Source of the DNA: Galbula dea
Lineage: Eukaryota > Chordata > Aves > Piciformes > Galbulidae
Direction: 5' to 3'
NCBI GenBank assembly: GCA_013399015.1
Contig: VWZX01010538.1
Span: forward strand, 868,001-932,000
DNA: 64,000 bases
Under the pieces are notes generated by a model. It saw only the letters and a program-made list of their open reading frames with translations, was not told the DNA's origin and searched no databases. Each line of letters starts with the position of its first letter. Position 1 is the stretch's first letter. A program made the position numbers and the translations under genes. Shown here one piece after another: positions 31,001 to 43,310 of the stretch.

Positions 31001-34000
31001 AAGTGTATGTTCAGAACACAGGAATCTGTATGTGTAACTGGATCTGGCATCTCCACAAGCTGATTGTTTAGTTCTGATACTCTTTGTGTCATCTTCAAAG
31101 GCAGAGACATCTGCTGTTCATCTCACATTGCGTCCTGTTGACAAAGGTGAGGTAACCAGATACTTCCATTATCACATCAGCCAAAAAAAAGTGTCACTGA
31201 TGTCCTTTTAGCACTGTCATGCACTGGGTGTGAGCCTCATGTGTTCTAGGATATTTTTTTTTTTGTGATTAGAGCTTACCTTCTAACCATGGCAACTTTA
31301 GCAAAAAAAAATACACAAAGATGGCATCTACAGTATGTCTAAGCCTGGAGAGCCACCCTGGACTGCTGCTCAAGCTCAGAAAAGTGAGAGATTTTGGCAA
31401 GTAGAACCATTTCAGAAATAATTTGAAAACAGGTGCTACTCAATCACAGGAGACTGATTTGCTGTTGTATGCACAATATGATTTTATTGCTGTGAGTAAT
31501 GAATAAAAATGTTTCATATGCAGCCTTTTCTTGGAAGTTGCCATATTTAAGAGTGGAATAACTTGTAGGCTTTGTGTAGCTTGAAGAACACATATATAAA
31601 GAATGCTTGTTTGGATTTTCCACTTGAATTTAAATGTCAGTAATCATTTGTTTAAAGATGTTATGAATGTGAAAATACAAAAGATTGTATTAAGCTCAAT
31701 GTATACAAAATGTAAGTGTGAGCTAGGGTGCTTGCCCATGTGGTAAGTCCCTTAAAAATCATGTTGAAATGGTAGGTAATTCACATAAATTGCAAGCAAC
31801 TAGTTGCATGCCATTTTGCACTTCTTGTCTGATAATCATGTCTGTCATGTCATTGTGTATAAATTATAAATTCCTGTGCAAAGGGGTCATGTGTTCTGTC
31901 TGTAGACTACCAATGCACAACTGTGGCATTGTATAGCTAATAATATGTATTAGACTTGTAAAAATGTTGAATTTGGTAATTAAGAGTGAATACAGGACCT
32001 TATTCTCAGGATAACCTGTAGTGTCTAAACAGTCTAAGTTATTCTTCGAGCTTTGAAAGCAACAGAATAGTAGTACCGGAATCTCTCATTAATTTTATTA
32101 GTACTATATTCTCTACCAAACAGACACAAAAAAAGGCAGTTGAGATAATTAATAACTAAATACTTAAGCTGGCCTGACAACTGGAGTAATTGCATTGGCT
32201 TGGAGTATATTGATAGTCGTAGAGTATAAAATATGTATATCTTAACAATGGTTTTGGCATGAACTCTTGACTAATCATTTAAAATAATCTTAGACCCTGT
32301 TAGAATAGCTTAATAGTCCTGGACGTCTTATAACAGTAAAGTTGGGGGTTTTTTTCTTTGAGATCAGATACAGGGTCTCAGTCTTCTGTAGAAATAAGAG
32401 TCCTATAATTTTATAGCTAGTTGGGCTGAACTTTAATTTTGCAATGGTGTTACAGAGATCTTCTGTGACAGAGATCTGTTAGAAGCGTGGCAGAAGAGCT
32501 GCCTTGCAGGTCCCCCAGGAGTCACCATACACCATGCAAGCAAAAAGAGAAACTTAGAACCCAAGATAATGTATATCTACATTTGTAAAGTATGCATTTG
32601 TGGTGTTATTAACACTTTTTCTTAAGCTAAATAATATACTTTTCCAAAGTGGTAAGGAAAGATTTCATATATTTAGTTGTCCAGCAGCTCAGAAAGAGAC
32701 AATTGTTCAGAAAATGGACTGCAACACTGATCAAAACCAAGTGTAGACTTATGTGTATGATTGAGTAAGACTATAAAGGATGGAGGCCCAATCAGTAAGC
32801 TTTAACTATTTTGCTTATTCTGTTGGTAATTTCTAGTTCATTGAGTATGCTGAAGTGCCCTCATAAGTGATACCAGACACGTACTGGCAACAACACACAC
32901 AGTCCTGGTAGACCGGTATTGGAGAAGGGAGATTGCACAATTTCAAGAGATGTAGTAAGAATGGGTAGCCCTACACTATCCACAGACTAACAGCAGCTCA
33001 TCAGTATAAAAAGCTAAATTTGTAACGTTTCTTCTTGGTTCTGAAAATGCTAATGGCTAAAAAGTATCAGGAGAGTGAGCTCATCTTTGTTGGCCCCTTG
33101 CAATCTCAGATGCCTTGAGCAAACAGTAAAGTTATGTTCTCAAGCAGCAGCTACATCGCATTAGATCTCCTTACTCAAGAGCTCTTTCGTTTTGGCTAGA
33201 TTTAATATCAAATGTTGCTACCTTTTTCTTGTCAGAAAGAAAGTTTAATTATATCTCCTCTTTTGCAGTGCACTATTACTGCACTATTTATATTGCACTA
33301 ATTAGTTCTATTTCCAGCCAGTTACCTTTGCCTCCCAGTAATGGCTGTGCATATGTATTTAAGATTACCTGTCACATCTACACATCTAGTCTCTCTCTCT
33401 GGAATGAACAGCAGAACTGGATGTTTAAGTTACAGTGATGCAAGACTGATGGAAGGCCTGAAGTTTTATTTTTGACCAGGAAAGTAGAAGTGACTTAATT
33501 GACAGTAAATACTGAAGTCTTCAGTGCCATTTTTTTACAGTAATAAATTTAAGTGTAGGATTCTGTGCTCAATTTACAGAGGAGTGTTTCGGATCATGAT
33601 GTAGTCATGCATGTTCAGTGATTACTTCATACTGTTTGACCAGATTGGGGTAAGGGAAGACAGGAAAGGGAATTGATATTTTAATTTTTTTTTTTTAAGG
33701 TGTTACATATTTCAGAGTTTAAAGAAAATTTGCTATGCAAGCAATCTTCATAGCTTAATTTGTAGAAAATACCAAGTTTTTTAAACAGGGTGGGGGGTTT
33801 TGTGTGTGTGTAAAGTTTACTTTTTGCTTGGAAAACAGCATAGACTTCAGAATAAAAATATCAGCTTGAAATGATTCACTATGAAATGAGAAGCTTTCGT
33901 GGTGTATTTCCTTCACACTAATTAGACTTCTTGGTGCTATACAACACGTTTGCTGTTACTCCCTATCACAACGTGAGGATCTGTGCATCTCATCTTTATG

Positions 34001-34200
34001 CATTAAAATGGTTTTCTTCGTTCTGCTGAGGAAAACTGTGTGTGTACAATTTATAGATAAAAATATAAAGATAACTTTAAATGCTTAATCGTAGAAAATA
34101 AATCACTTTTACATCACAGAAGTGGTCTGGATGTATATTTTATGAGGAGCAAGACTGCCTGAAGTCGTTATCTTCACAAGTTTAGCATCTTGTCTGTCAG
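28010..34200. other. Intergenic DNA between IDE and the CpG island
   Basis: About 6 kb of AT-rich sequence with no recognisable coding exon, RNA gene or mobile element. Short open frames here (up to 84 codons) look like chance. Further aataaa hexamers, for example near 31502, leave open a longer IDE 3' UTR isoform. Confidence 0.6.
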
Positions 34201-34755
34201 GTGTCCTGCGTCCTAAACCCGAGGGCTTTCCAGTCCAGCCACGCCTGTGGGGCTGGCTCCGGGATTTCCGGGGTCCCAGTGCCGACAGACCCCTTCTGTC
34301 CGCCGCCCCGGAAGGGGGAAAGCGGGCTGCTGCCGCAGGGCCCAGAGAACGAACCGCGCCCGCGAGGAGGTGCCGTCGAGCTGAGGCGCCGTGAGGCGGT
34401 GAGAAAAGTCGGGCCTATGCCGGGGGTGGGCGGGAGCTGTGCCGGCTGGGAGTGATGAGGGAGGGCTCGGGGAGGGGACAGGGTGATGGAGAGTAGCGGT
34501 CAGGAGTGTGTGTTCGTGTGGCAGCCATGGCCGACGTTGGTCGCCGCTTGCCCTGGTGCCCCGGGAGGTGGGAATTTGCGAGGCAAAATGGCGGCGCTGG
34601 AGCCCGGTATGCGGCTGGGCCTTTGCGGGCGCAGGGGAGCCGCAGGCTCCGTTTTATCTCACAATAAGCTCTTTTTTGTTGTTTTTTTTTTTGNCAGCGC
34701 CAAGCGCAGCAAGTGGAGCAGCGGCTTTGCCGTGCTGCATTCAAGGTGTGACTGA
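34200..34755. promoter_or_regulatory. Orphan CpG island, probable promoter of an unassigned transcript
   Basis: Base composition changes abruptly from AT-rich to strongly G+C-rich. I count about 45 CpG in roughly 540 bp, against almost none in the kilobases on either side. It contains an ETS-type ccggaag at 34308-34314 and a YY1-type aaaatggcggc at 34585-34595. A second gccatggcc gives an ATG in strong Kozak context at 34527-34529. ETS plus YY1 on an unmethylated CpG island is typical of broadly expressed promoters. No TATA box is seen. IDE and MARCHF5 both start elsewhere, so this island belongs to neither canonical promoter. The direction is probably + judging from the splice-like signals, but a bidirectional promoter is possible. 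Confidence 0.65.
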
Positions 34756-37700
34756 CGCAATGCCCGCGCCTCTTGAGGAAACAAAACATTAAAAAAACAG
34801 GTCACAGGTATCAGGAGTGAGATTATCTAAGTTCATCAGCACTGCAGACCCCAGGCACTACCCACTGCCCACGCACGTTGTACCTGTGGAGTGTTTGGCA
34901 CTGTAACAGCAGGCGCCACTAGGAAATTCATGCAAACGGCAATTTTACCTTCGGAGCAAGTTCCAAAGAGTGGCATACAGGGGGCTGTGGAAAAGAGGCA
35001 GGTCTCATCATGGATAGATCTTTCACAAAAGAGCGTTTGTGAGGTCACCGTGGTTCTGTAATTTCTTAGCATATGACACAATGAGGGTCTTGATAGCAAA
35101 GTGCTGGTATCACAGACTTGGGGCTATAATTGCCAAGCGTTCAAACAAAAGAAAAGGGAAACTGAAAAGGGGGGAGGATTTGTAGCTTTCATTATGTTAC
35201 CGTAGTGGCACAAGCACCACGGGATCCATCCATGCTGGATGTACCAGCAGCGAGGATGTGTATGTGCAATAAGGGTGCTTCACTGGCATTTCCAGGTGCT
35301 GGATAGCAGCGAAGGAGCTGAGGCACACACACTGCTGCAGCCTCTGATAGTGACAGAGGCTTCTGAGCGCCTTCTAGCTGACCCTCTCATCCCGTCTCTG
35401 GATCCACATCCTTCTCCCCTGGCCAGTTTCAGTCCTCATCTTCTCACCCATCTGTCACCTGCTTCCTTCACCCAATCTGTGATCCACAGCTCCCACATCC
35501 TGAGTGCCTTCTGCAGCTCCTGAGCAGTGTGTCATTGAATAATGCCCACAATCTCTTACCCATTTTTGTCAATAACTACTCAGTCCCCAGCATCCTTGTT
35601 CTTCATTCATTACACGTGTTGCTGAATCCACATTTTATCTTTTGCCTTTGAGTAGGATAGGCTAAGCAGGGAAGTCACTGAGAGCTCTGAAGGACAGGCC
35701 TTCTGCTTTGAGATCCAGTGCTGCAGGTAGTAATAAGTTGCTAAGACCTATTTATTCTATTAATGGGGTCCTTACACAAAAAAAAAGGGAAATATCAGTT
35801 CAGTTTCATCAAATCCCAGCTGAGCAGCTTCAACATTCAGATTTTCAGGGTGTTTGAGGAGATCCTCATAAAAGTCACAAAAGCCACTAACTCAACCACC
35901 AATCTGAAGTCCTCCCTACAATCTAATTTTCAATTACCTGCTTCAAACTTTGAGACTGTTGGAGACCTCCTGCAAATTTCCATGAAGTGACCAAACTATC
36001 ACAGAAGAAATCCTCCATAGTTAGTTGTTACATGGTGTTTGAAGTTTGATAAGGTTCTTAGCAGTTGGAAACATGATCTTATTAAAAGCAGTATTAGGGG
36101 ACCTGGTGGGGTTAGCAGCCTTCCTGTGTCAGGTGGGAGTGGAGAAGGAGGAAACATTTCCTTCCAGAGGTCTGTAAGCTAAGGCCTGACATATCCATGA
36201 ACAGACAGGATTGTGCACATAAACCTTCCAAAAGTTTGTACAAATGGTCTCCTCGTCTCCAGTGTTTTTGGTCTGGGGGAACTTTGTGCACACATAGGTG
36301 GGTGCAGGGACATGAGTACTGAGGAAAGCAGAGCAGTGTGAGCCATTCCAGAGCAGAAGAAGAGAAACTGCTTTGGTAGCAGTAGGTAACTCATTAACCT
36401 GCATACTTTACACAGTGAATGAAGAACAGAATTGCACAGCAATAGGGGAATTGTCTGCCCCTTTTTCTGTTCTTTACTGTGCAGCAGGAGCTTCCTTTTC
36501 CCCTTAGTCAGGCTCACTGTTGGGTGTGAGTTGCACCTGGCAGCAGTGGCTTGCTAATACATCTGCTTGGAAGAGATGCCTGGTTTGCATATTGAAAGGA
36601 TAAACTGCTTATCCTGTTTTCTGCAATTCTGTCACAAAGAGCAAAAGCTTGTCTGACTGGTTTAACTTATGGGTAAATACAAGGCAATATGGTTGAAGGA
36701 GATAAAAAAATGAAGAGACTCTGAATCAGCTGATTTATATTTAAAGGTTTGATTCTGCTTGCTCTCTCTCTTTCTAAAAATATTTTTTCAGTGGTTTGGA
36801 GAAATAAATGATATCCTGACAAGAAGTGCATGAAATCTGACAGATGAATAAATGGTACTCTCCAGAGCTGTAAGCTTGAAAGAACATTGCAGAGAAGTCC
36901 TGTCCATTAGAAATATACCCCTCTGAAGATTCATCTGAACTTCTGAGCTTGCATTGAATAATTGTTCTGTGAGATTTGAAATATTTTGAATTATTTAATT
37001 TCCCATTCACCAGAATTGAATAGCATTGCAGTTGGTGATTAATTATGACATTTTGTTAAATTCCCTTTTGTCTTTCCTCATCAGTTTTTTATTTCAAAGA
37101 CCTCAGCTAATGCAGAAAGTGTATCACCCAAATACAGAGATAAGTCAGATTTGTCAGCTTGAATGGCCTCAGACCTGCTAACCATCATGATGCAAGTCTG
37201 AAGCGATGTTACTTGCATATTAAAGAGTAAGACTGAGAAAGTTAAGGTTTCCTTGCTAGGCTATGTTCTTCAGACCCTACAGCCTTTCATGGAGAGCAAG
37301 TCAGATTCACATACACAGAGCTGTAACAAATTATGTAAATATAGCAGCAAATGAAAAGGTGAATTCACGTAGGCAAAGGGGTTGAGTCTGAAGGCGAGTT
37401 TTATGAGATGACTGCATCCGTCTCATGGCTGTCCTGAAAGGAGCAGGTGCTTATCATCTCCACCCTCCTTCACAGCCACATACAGCTTGCTCTTGGGCCA
37501 CTGTCAGGAGTTGGGAACTGAAGCAGCTCCTGCCAGGAAGTACAGTACAAGCCATTCCACTTGGTCAATTAAAGCCATACACTTGGTCTACATGGATTTA
37601 TAGGAAGTCTAATATGATGCACACAGTATGAAAAGATTAATTTATTTTTCCAGCATACTTATTCATTCAGCCTTGTAAATCTAAAGTCTCCTTAGATTTG

Positions 37701-37999
37701 AATGGGAGTTACTTACATAAAACCAATATTTGAGTGAAAGCATTAGCCATGAATGTACACCCCACATATGACATAGAAATAATATGTGAGTGAAATCTGT
37801 ATGCAAACAGCTGCTTTTGAAGCTTGACTACAAGGCTGCAAAAGTCAGGACTGACAGACAGACTCAGAACTCCTGCTGTCCAATGCACATACGCTCCAAG
37901 CAGAATGGGTGCTGCCAGCCCCTACCCCTTCTGGCAGGATCCACCACATGAGTTCAAGTGCAGCATTTTTGGTCAAAGCTGGTTCAAATATTGATGCCT

Positions 38000-38032
38000 C
38001 AGATCACAGGCAGTGTAAATGCCTATGATCTG
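38000..38032. repeat. Short inverted repeat (13-bp stems, 7-nt loop)
   Basis: cagatcacaggca and tgcctatgatctg pair with one mismatch around the loop gtgtaaa. It lies about 65 nt before a CR1 tail. Confidence 0.85.
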
Positions 38033-38094
38033 CCTCCTCTCCAACCTGCAAGCCAAACATGCTCCCCGTAAACACTCTCAGGCATATGGAGTAA

Positions 38095-38178
38095 TTCTTG
38101 GGGTGTCCTCCATGTGTTTAAGAGCTGGACTCGATGATCCTATTGGGTCCCTTCCAGCCCAGACAATACTATGATATT
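38095..38178 (+). mobile_element. CR1 3'-end fragment
   Basis: Sense-strand CR1 terminus: gagctggactcgatgatcc, then gggtcccttccagcccag and the tactatgatatt end. It is 5'-truncated to about 85 nt. Confidence 0.88.
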
Positions 38179-41100
38179 AAAAGAAGAAACGCCTGCAGCC
38201 ATTACTTAAGAGAATATATGATGGGAAAAGAAATTATACCCTTACTGATGAAGACCTGTCAAAGATGTGGCATGTTAGTCTGTAACATTTCAAATCCCTT
38301 GTCTATATTGTATAGCTTATTTTTGTCACCCACCCCTCCTATTTTATTTTTCTCTGGCATAATTTATAGCAAACTATTTATGGGACTAGAATAACTGTCA
38401 CCTGGAGAAGGGACATGGTCCCTCCTGAATGCAATATGGGTTAGAAGGTTCCCGTCCCAAAATGGATAGCAGTATACATGTACATAAAAGGAAAAAATAG
38501 TTTTCTTAATCCAGTTTCTTGCCATCCCCTTATTCTTATAATGAATAGTCTTAAATATAATCTCAAGATTCTGTATTGCCTTTCTGTATGCCACGCTGTG
38601 TACTAACATCATCAATACACTAAACATCTCTTTTTTACTTGGACTTTCTCTGCCTAATGTTACAGTTGATTATTACTTTTAGATTATGAGATAGTTATTG
38701 CAGTTGTATAAATCCCTGTGAAACATTGGTTTTCATTTAAGAGGGCAAGTGCATTTGTTTTCTTCTGCACTCTACTGCATGGAAACAAAAATTATTTCCA
38801 ATGGTTCTTGCATATTTTTATATGTCCTTTTATATGCTGTTCATTATCTTGAAAAATCTTTTGATAAGAGAGCAAATCAACAGGCTAAACTGTAATTATC
38901 TCCCACAAATCAACTATCCTTGATAGAATAAGGCATATTTACAATTTATTCAACGGTGTTTGATGGTAACCACTTGATGAGAAAAAAGAATGTTAGTTTT
39001 CTGAGGTACAGTCCAAATATAAGCCATTATCTAGACAGGACTCCAGGAGCATGATATGAAAGTTTTAAACAAAAAGGAAAGTTTATGTTTTGGGCTTATA
39101 GAAAAAAAGGTGAAGGCTGGAACTGAGAACAATTAGAAACATCTACTGAAAAAAGTAGTGCATGCTTATCACCTTGATGCTTGCAGGCAGATTCAAAAAA
39201 ATCTCAGCTCAGAAGCAGGTGCCCACAAGAGGGGAAAAAAATCCATCTTCCCATATGATTCAGTGCTCAGACTAACCACTACCTGCTGGTTTTTCAGAGA
39301 GGAGTTACCCCTGGAACACTGCATTTGCATTGTGCCTGCTAATGTAAAGGCTTAGCACAGGACAAAGCCATCATGAATTTAACAGAAGTACCAATTCAGA
39401 TAAGCACAGGCTCTGCTGTTGCTAAATTGGCAATTATAACTAGATAGCCTCTGCTCCCTCGCTGTCATCATCGTCAGCACTGGAAGTTTTGTCTCGGTTC
39501 AGTGAGTATTCTATTCTGTAAGCTCTCATTTGTCTCCTGTTTGACAGCTTACCATGATTTTGTTTAGTTGTACTGATGAACTGCTGTCAATGGAAAAAGA
39601 TCCAACCACCAGAGGCATACAAGAAGGATTAGCCATTACCTGCAGTTCCTACACAGCTGGAAATTGGGGAGGTTAACTATAAAAGGACTGGACCAGAATA
39701 TGATATCAGATCATCTTAAACCATATCAAGCTATCTTTATCTCTGACCTTTAAAAGTAACTTTTCAGCACAACCATAACTACTATCAGCAGCAGCAGAAG
39801 CAGGAAAAAGAAAGCAAAGTGCTGGGAAGTCCTAGCATTTTACCTACTGGAGCCTAGATCTGCTTTCAGATAAGGCAGAATTTTAGAATTCCAGCATCTG
39901 CTCTAGGTTTATACTGCAACCACAGCTGTGATAAGGAAGCATGATCTTGTTCTAGACACGATATGAAATCTCTCTTTTCTGTCAAGTAGTTGATACAGTT
40001 CCAGAATCCTCCCACAGTGCTCTTCTACACCTTTTGTTATTTTGCAGACTAGCTTGGGCTCTATAAAATTGTCGTACCATGGTCCCCTGCATTTTGGTGT
40101 CAGAGCCTTATAATGGGGGAGGGTTAGTATAAACTGATTAGATTTTTTTTTTTAATGCTAATATACTTTAGAAAACAAATTAGTTTCCCATTCTAATCAC
40201 CTCCTACACTGTCTGCAATTGCAGTTTTCCATGCAGAGATTTTTCCCTATCGTGGTACTTAGTTAAAAAGACTGAGGCACAGAGGGCTTAGTGCTACAAG
40301 CCACATGGTACTGACCTTTTCAGAGGGGGTACTCAAGATTCGTGCTTGGTCAAGAAAGGCCCCATGATGATCAGACTTTTGATACAAGATGATCCCTGAC
40401 ATCTGAGACAATTTCCAGGGTGTGTTGCTGGAATAATCTTTAAAATGTCTCCACAGGTGCCACTTAGTAAAGCTGGTTTATGTTTTTCTTGGTCCTAATC
40501 TGTAGATGAGGACAAATATTTCTGTGGGCTGCTACGGACTCTATTCTTAAGTGTTACATAAAGGGATTCAAATAGGTGGTGTATGTGATCTAGCTCAGCA
40601 AGAACTGAAACACTTTGAGCAGGAGGTGCTGAGAAGAATGTTACAGTGTCTCCAACTCTAGCCAAAATAGCTTAAAACCTGAAGGCTCAGGAAATACACA
40701 TACATTTTCTGTCATTTGCCATTGAAGTAGCTACATGTAAGTGTTACAAATGTATTAAAAAATAAAATACATTTATAGAATGATTCTCACCACCTATTAA
40801 CCCCAACTTTCTCTAAGCATGAGTAGTTTTGAAAGCCCTTGGGAATTTACTCCTTAGGTTAGTTTGCATTCGCATTCACAGTTGAAATGAGATGGGAAAA
40901 GAAGCCTAGTTACCCATAAGGTGATACGCAACTTAAATACATAGCAGAATGCTGTGTCTGTGATAGGAGACCATGCTTGGCAATGTGGGCAGGTCAGTTA
41001 TGTTACATGGTATTAAATTTATGCTAAGTGGAAAGCACTTTCATTTTTGTAGTACCTTGAAATTTAACAACACTCTGGGGTAGAGAACCCTGCAGCTAAA

Positions 41101-43112
41101 ACATACCATTGCTTTTTCAAAAGAAACCACCAACAGAACAAAACCCCCCACTGTTTTGCATTTAAAAGGTACCAAATTATTTAAGAAAAACCTGAAACCT
41201 TCCTTTAATGAAGTTCAGATTGAATTATCCTTAATAGCCAGTCAACAGAATTGCTATTGTGTATGATAAATCCTATTAGCCATTCAGAGCATGGTATAAG
41301 AGGGAATGTGGTCCAGGTCTCAGATTCAGTATGTCCAAAATGATCTTTGATTAAGTATTTATTCCTTCAATCCCCCAACTCTCCAAAAGGCTTTCATCAT
41401 GTAACTTGCCTTCCATAAAGCTTCTGCAGTGCTTCTCATCCAGGAGTTAGTATAATGTTAGGTATAGTTAACTGGCATCTGGCTTGGATTAAAAATATAT
41501 AAAAATCTCTGAAACTAAGTGCAAGTATTCTGGAAAACCAGGACTTTCCTCCTGCACTGTGGCCTTGTTGTTTGGAAGAGAGTAATGCAAGCAGTTCATG
41601 CAACAGTAATTCTGCAAAACTGCACTAGTTACAAACTCAGAATTACCTAAGGGATCTTAACCTAGAACTACACAAGGGAGATAAGGCAGTAGAGATTTTT
41701 CTTTTATTAAGTGAGTCAAACGCTTCTGAACCAGCTACCATTTTGCTTCAGGGGAAAAAAAAAAAACCAAACACAAAAATCTCTTGATTTTCATCAAAAT
41801 AAAAACAACTTTGATACTGCGCTATCTTACGTAGTCTGTCTTCCATGCATGAGAAATACTTGGAAAATTGGTGGGAGCAGATCTTCCAGAGGTAGTGAGT
41901 AATGTTAGTTTCTTGTAATGATTCATGGCAGAGAAATGACAGTTACTCACCAAATAGTCCTTAGACATACAGTAAATAGTCAGACCAGCATGATCCTTTA
42001 TTAGCTCCCATTAGCTGCAGCTAAGTGTTACTGAGTTGTAGTAAAAGCGGAGGAGCAACTGAGAACTGAAACATCCAAACCCATCAGGCTGTGCATGCTG
42101 TATCAGAATGGTCTGAAGCTAGCTAGCTTTGTACTCCTTATGCATAGTACTCCCTGTGGAAGCCCATTGCTTAGGCAATTGCTTTTCCATGGCTTAATCA
42201 TCCAGCATTAAATGAGGTGCCTGCAAAATGTGTTTTGACAGGTGCTGCTGAGCTGTTTAGTTGAGGCAGTTTCAAGTCACATCTGCTATTTGCTTTTAGT
42301 GGCTCCGGAATGGAATTTTTCTACTGAAATATTTGTGTAATACAACCAGGAATAATTGCTTTATGCTCATAGTCAACAGCACAAAAGCAATTAACTATCC
42401 AGAGCATGCAAGTAACTAACTGGCAACAATGAGCAAAGTGGCCACAGATCTTCAAACCTTCTTGAGGTACAGGGGCCATTTTCTAATGGGGATAGTTCAC
42501 CCCTGTTTACAGGGCAGAATTTTTTTCCACTTACAGTAATATTACCTTTGGGCATATGTCTTGTGACTGTTGCCTTTCTGGAAAGTGAGCTATATTACCC
42601 AGGCTCTTGAATAAGGTCTTCAAATGAATTAATAAAGACTACTTTGGGCTTCCATAAATTCTGGAAATTCAGGAGAAAGGCTGCTTTTCATGAACAGTTC
42701 TTCTCCCCAGCTCATTCACTAGTTAACTGTAAAGCTTCCTTGAAGTTTCCTTCAATGTAACAAGTGCTATCCCTATCAAAAAGGCATGCATCCCCATTTT
42801 TTGATGAAAAAAATCCAGGCAAATTAAGGTGAGGAGTAATACTTACATGCCATAACAGAATCACATCCATTATAAACACCCTTCAAAACCAGAACTACTT
42901 AAGAATTAATAAATACTCAACTACTTTTTGGGTTTGGACAGTAAGTTCTGTTTTACACTATGTAGAACACAGCAGTGATTTTGCAAGGGTGCAGAGGATG
43001 GGACCTGTTAGTGAGAGGACAACTACAAAGACTGTTTTTTAGAATTTCCTAGTTTTTACCTATGATCCTATCTCATGCTTTCCCCCCATCAACTTCCTTC
43101 CTAGCATGCTTT

Positions 43113-43167
43113 AAACAAACCAACCAACCAAACAACAAAAAACCCCCAAAACAAACAAAAAATCCCC
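43113..43167. repeat. A/C-rich low-complexity tract
   Basis: aaacaaaccaaccaaccaaa-type units with almost no G or T on the + strand. Just outside the predicted MARCHF5 3' end. Confidence 0.9.
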
Positions 43168-43304
43168 ATGAAAACAAAACTGACTTAATACTGATCATAT
43201 AAATCCTTAGGTAAGCATTAGAATAAAACACATATCCCATTCGAAAGTTTTGCTACAGGCTTTTGTTCAACTGATAAAATATACACCAAGGAGTGTAAAA
43301 AATA

Positions 43305-43310
43305 TTTATT
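43305..43310 (-). terminator. MARCHF5: Candidate MARCHF5 polyadenylation signal (AATAAA)
   Basis: AATAAA on the - strand (tttatt on +). It is followed on the - strand by ttggtgtatattttat, a GU/U-rich element at the right distance for cleavage near 43285. Confidence 0.55.

Larger units (their letters stand above)
34756..43290. other. Intergenic DNA between the CpG island and the MARCHF5 3' end
   Basis: Mostly AT-rich. It contains a + strand CR1 tail (38095-38178), a 13-bp-stem inverted repeat (38000-38032), a minus-strand exon-like ORF of doubtful status (39440-39583) and an A/C tract (43113-43167). The segment 35100-36540 has somewhat higher G+C and could include an unrecognised old repeat. 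I see no certain gene. Confidence 0.6.

Noticed and set aside
34415..34789. 124-codon minus-strand open frame over the CpG island
   Set aside because: It runs through the N and the poly-T tract, is rich in arginine and proline as expected from G+C-rich DNA, and has no motif.
35763..35990. 75-codon + strand open frame
   Set aside because: No recognisable family, no splice signals at sensible places and no base-composition change. Chance is sufficient.
39380..39480. C/D-box snoRNA on the minus strand (ATGATGA and a later CTGA)
   Set aside because: The flanks of the two boxes do not form a terminal stem, and the spacing is only loosely right. The boxes alone are too short to support a call.
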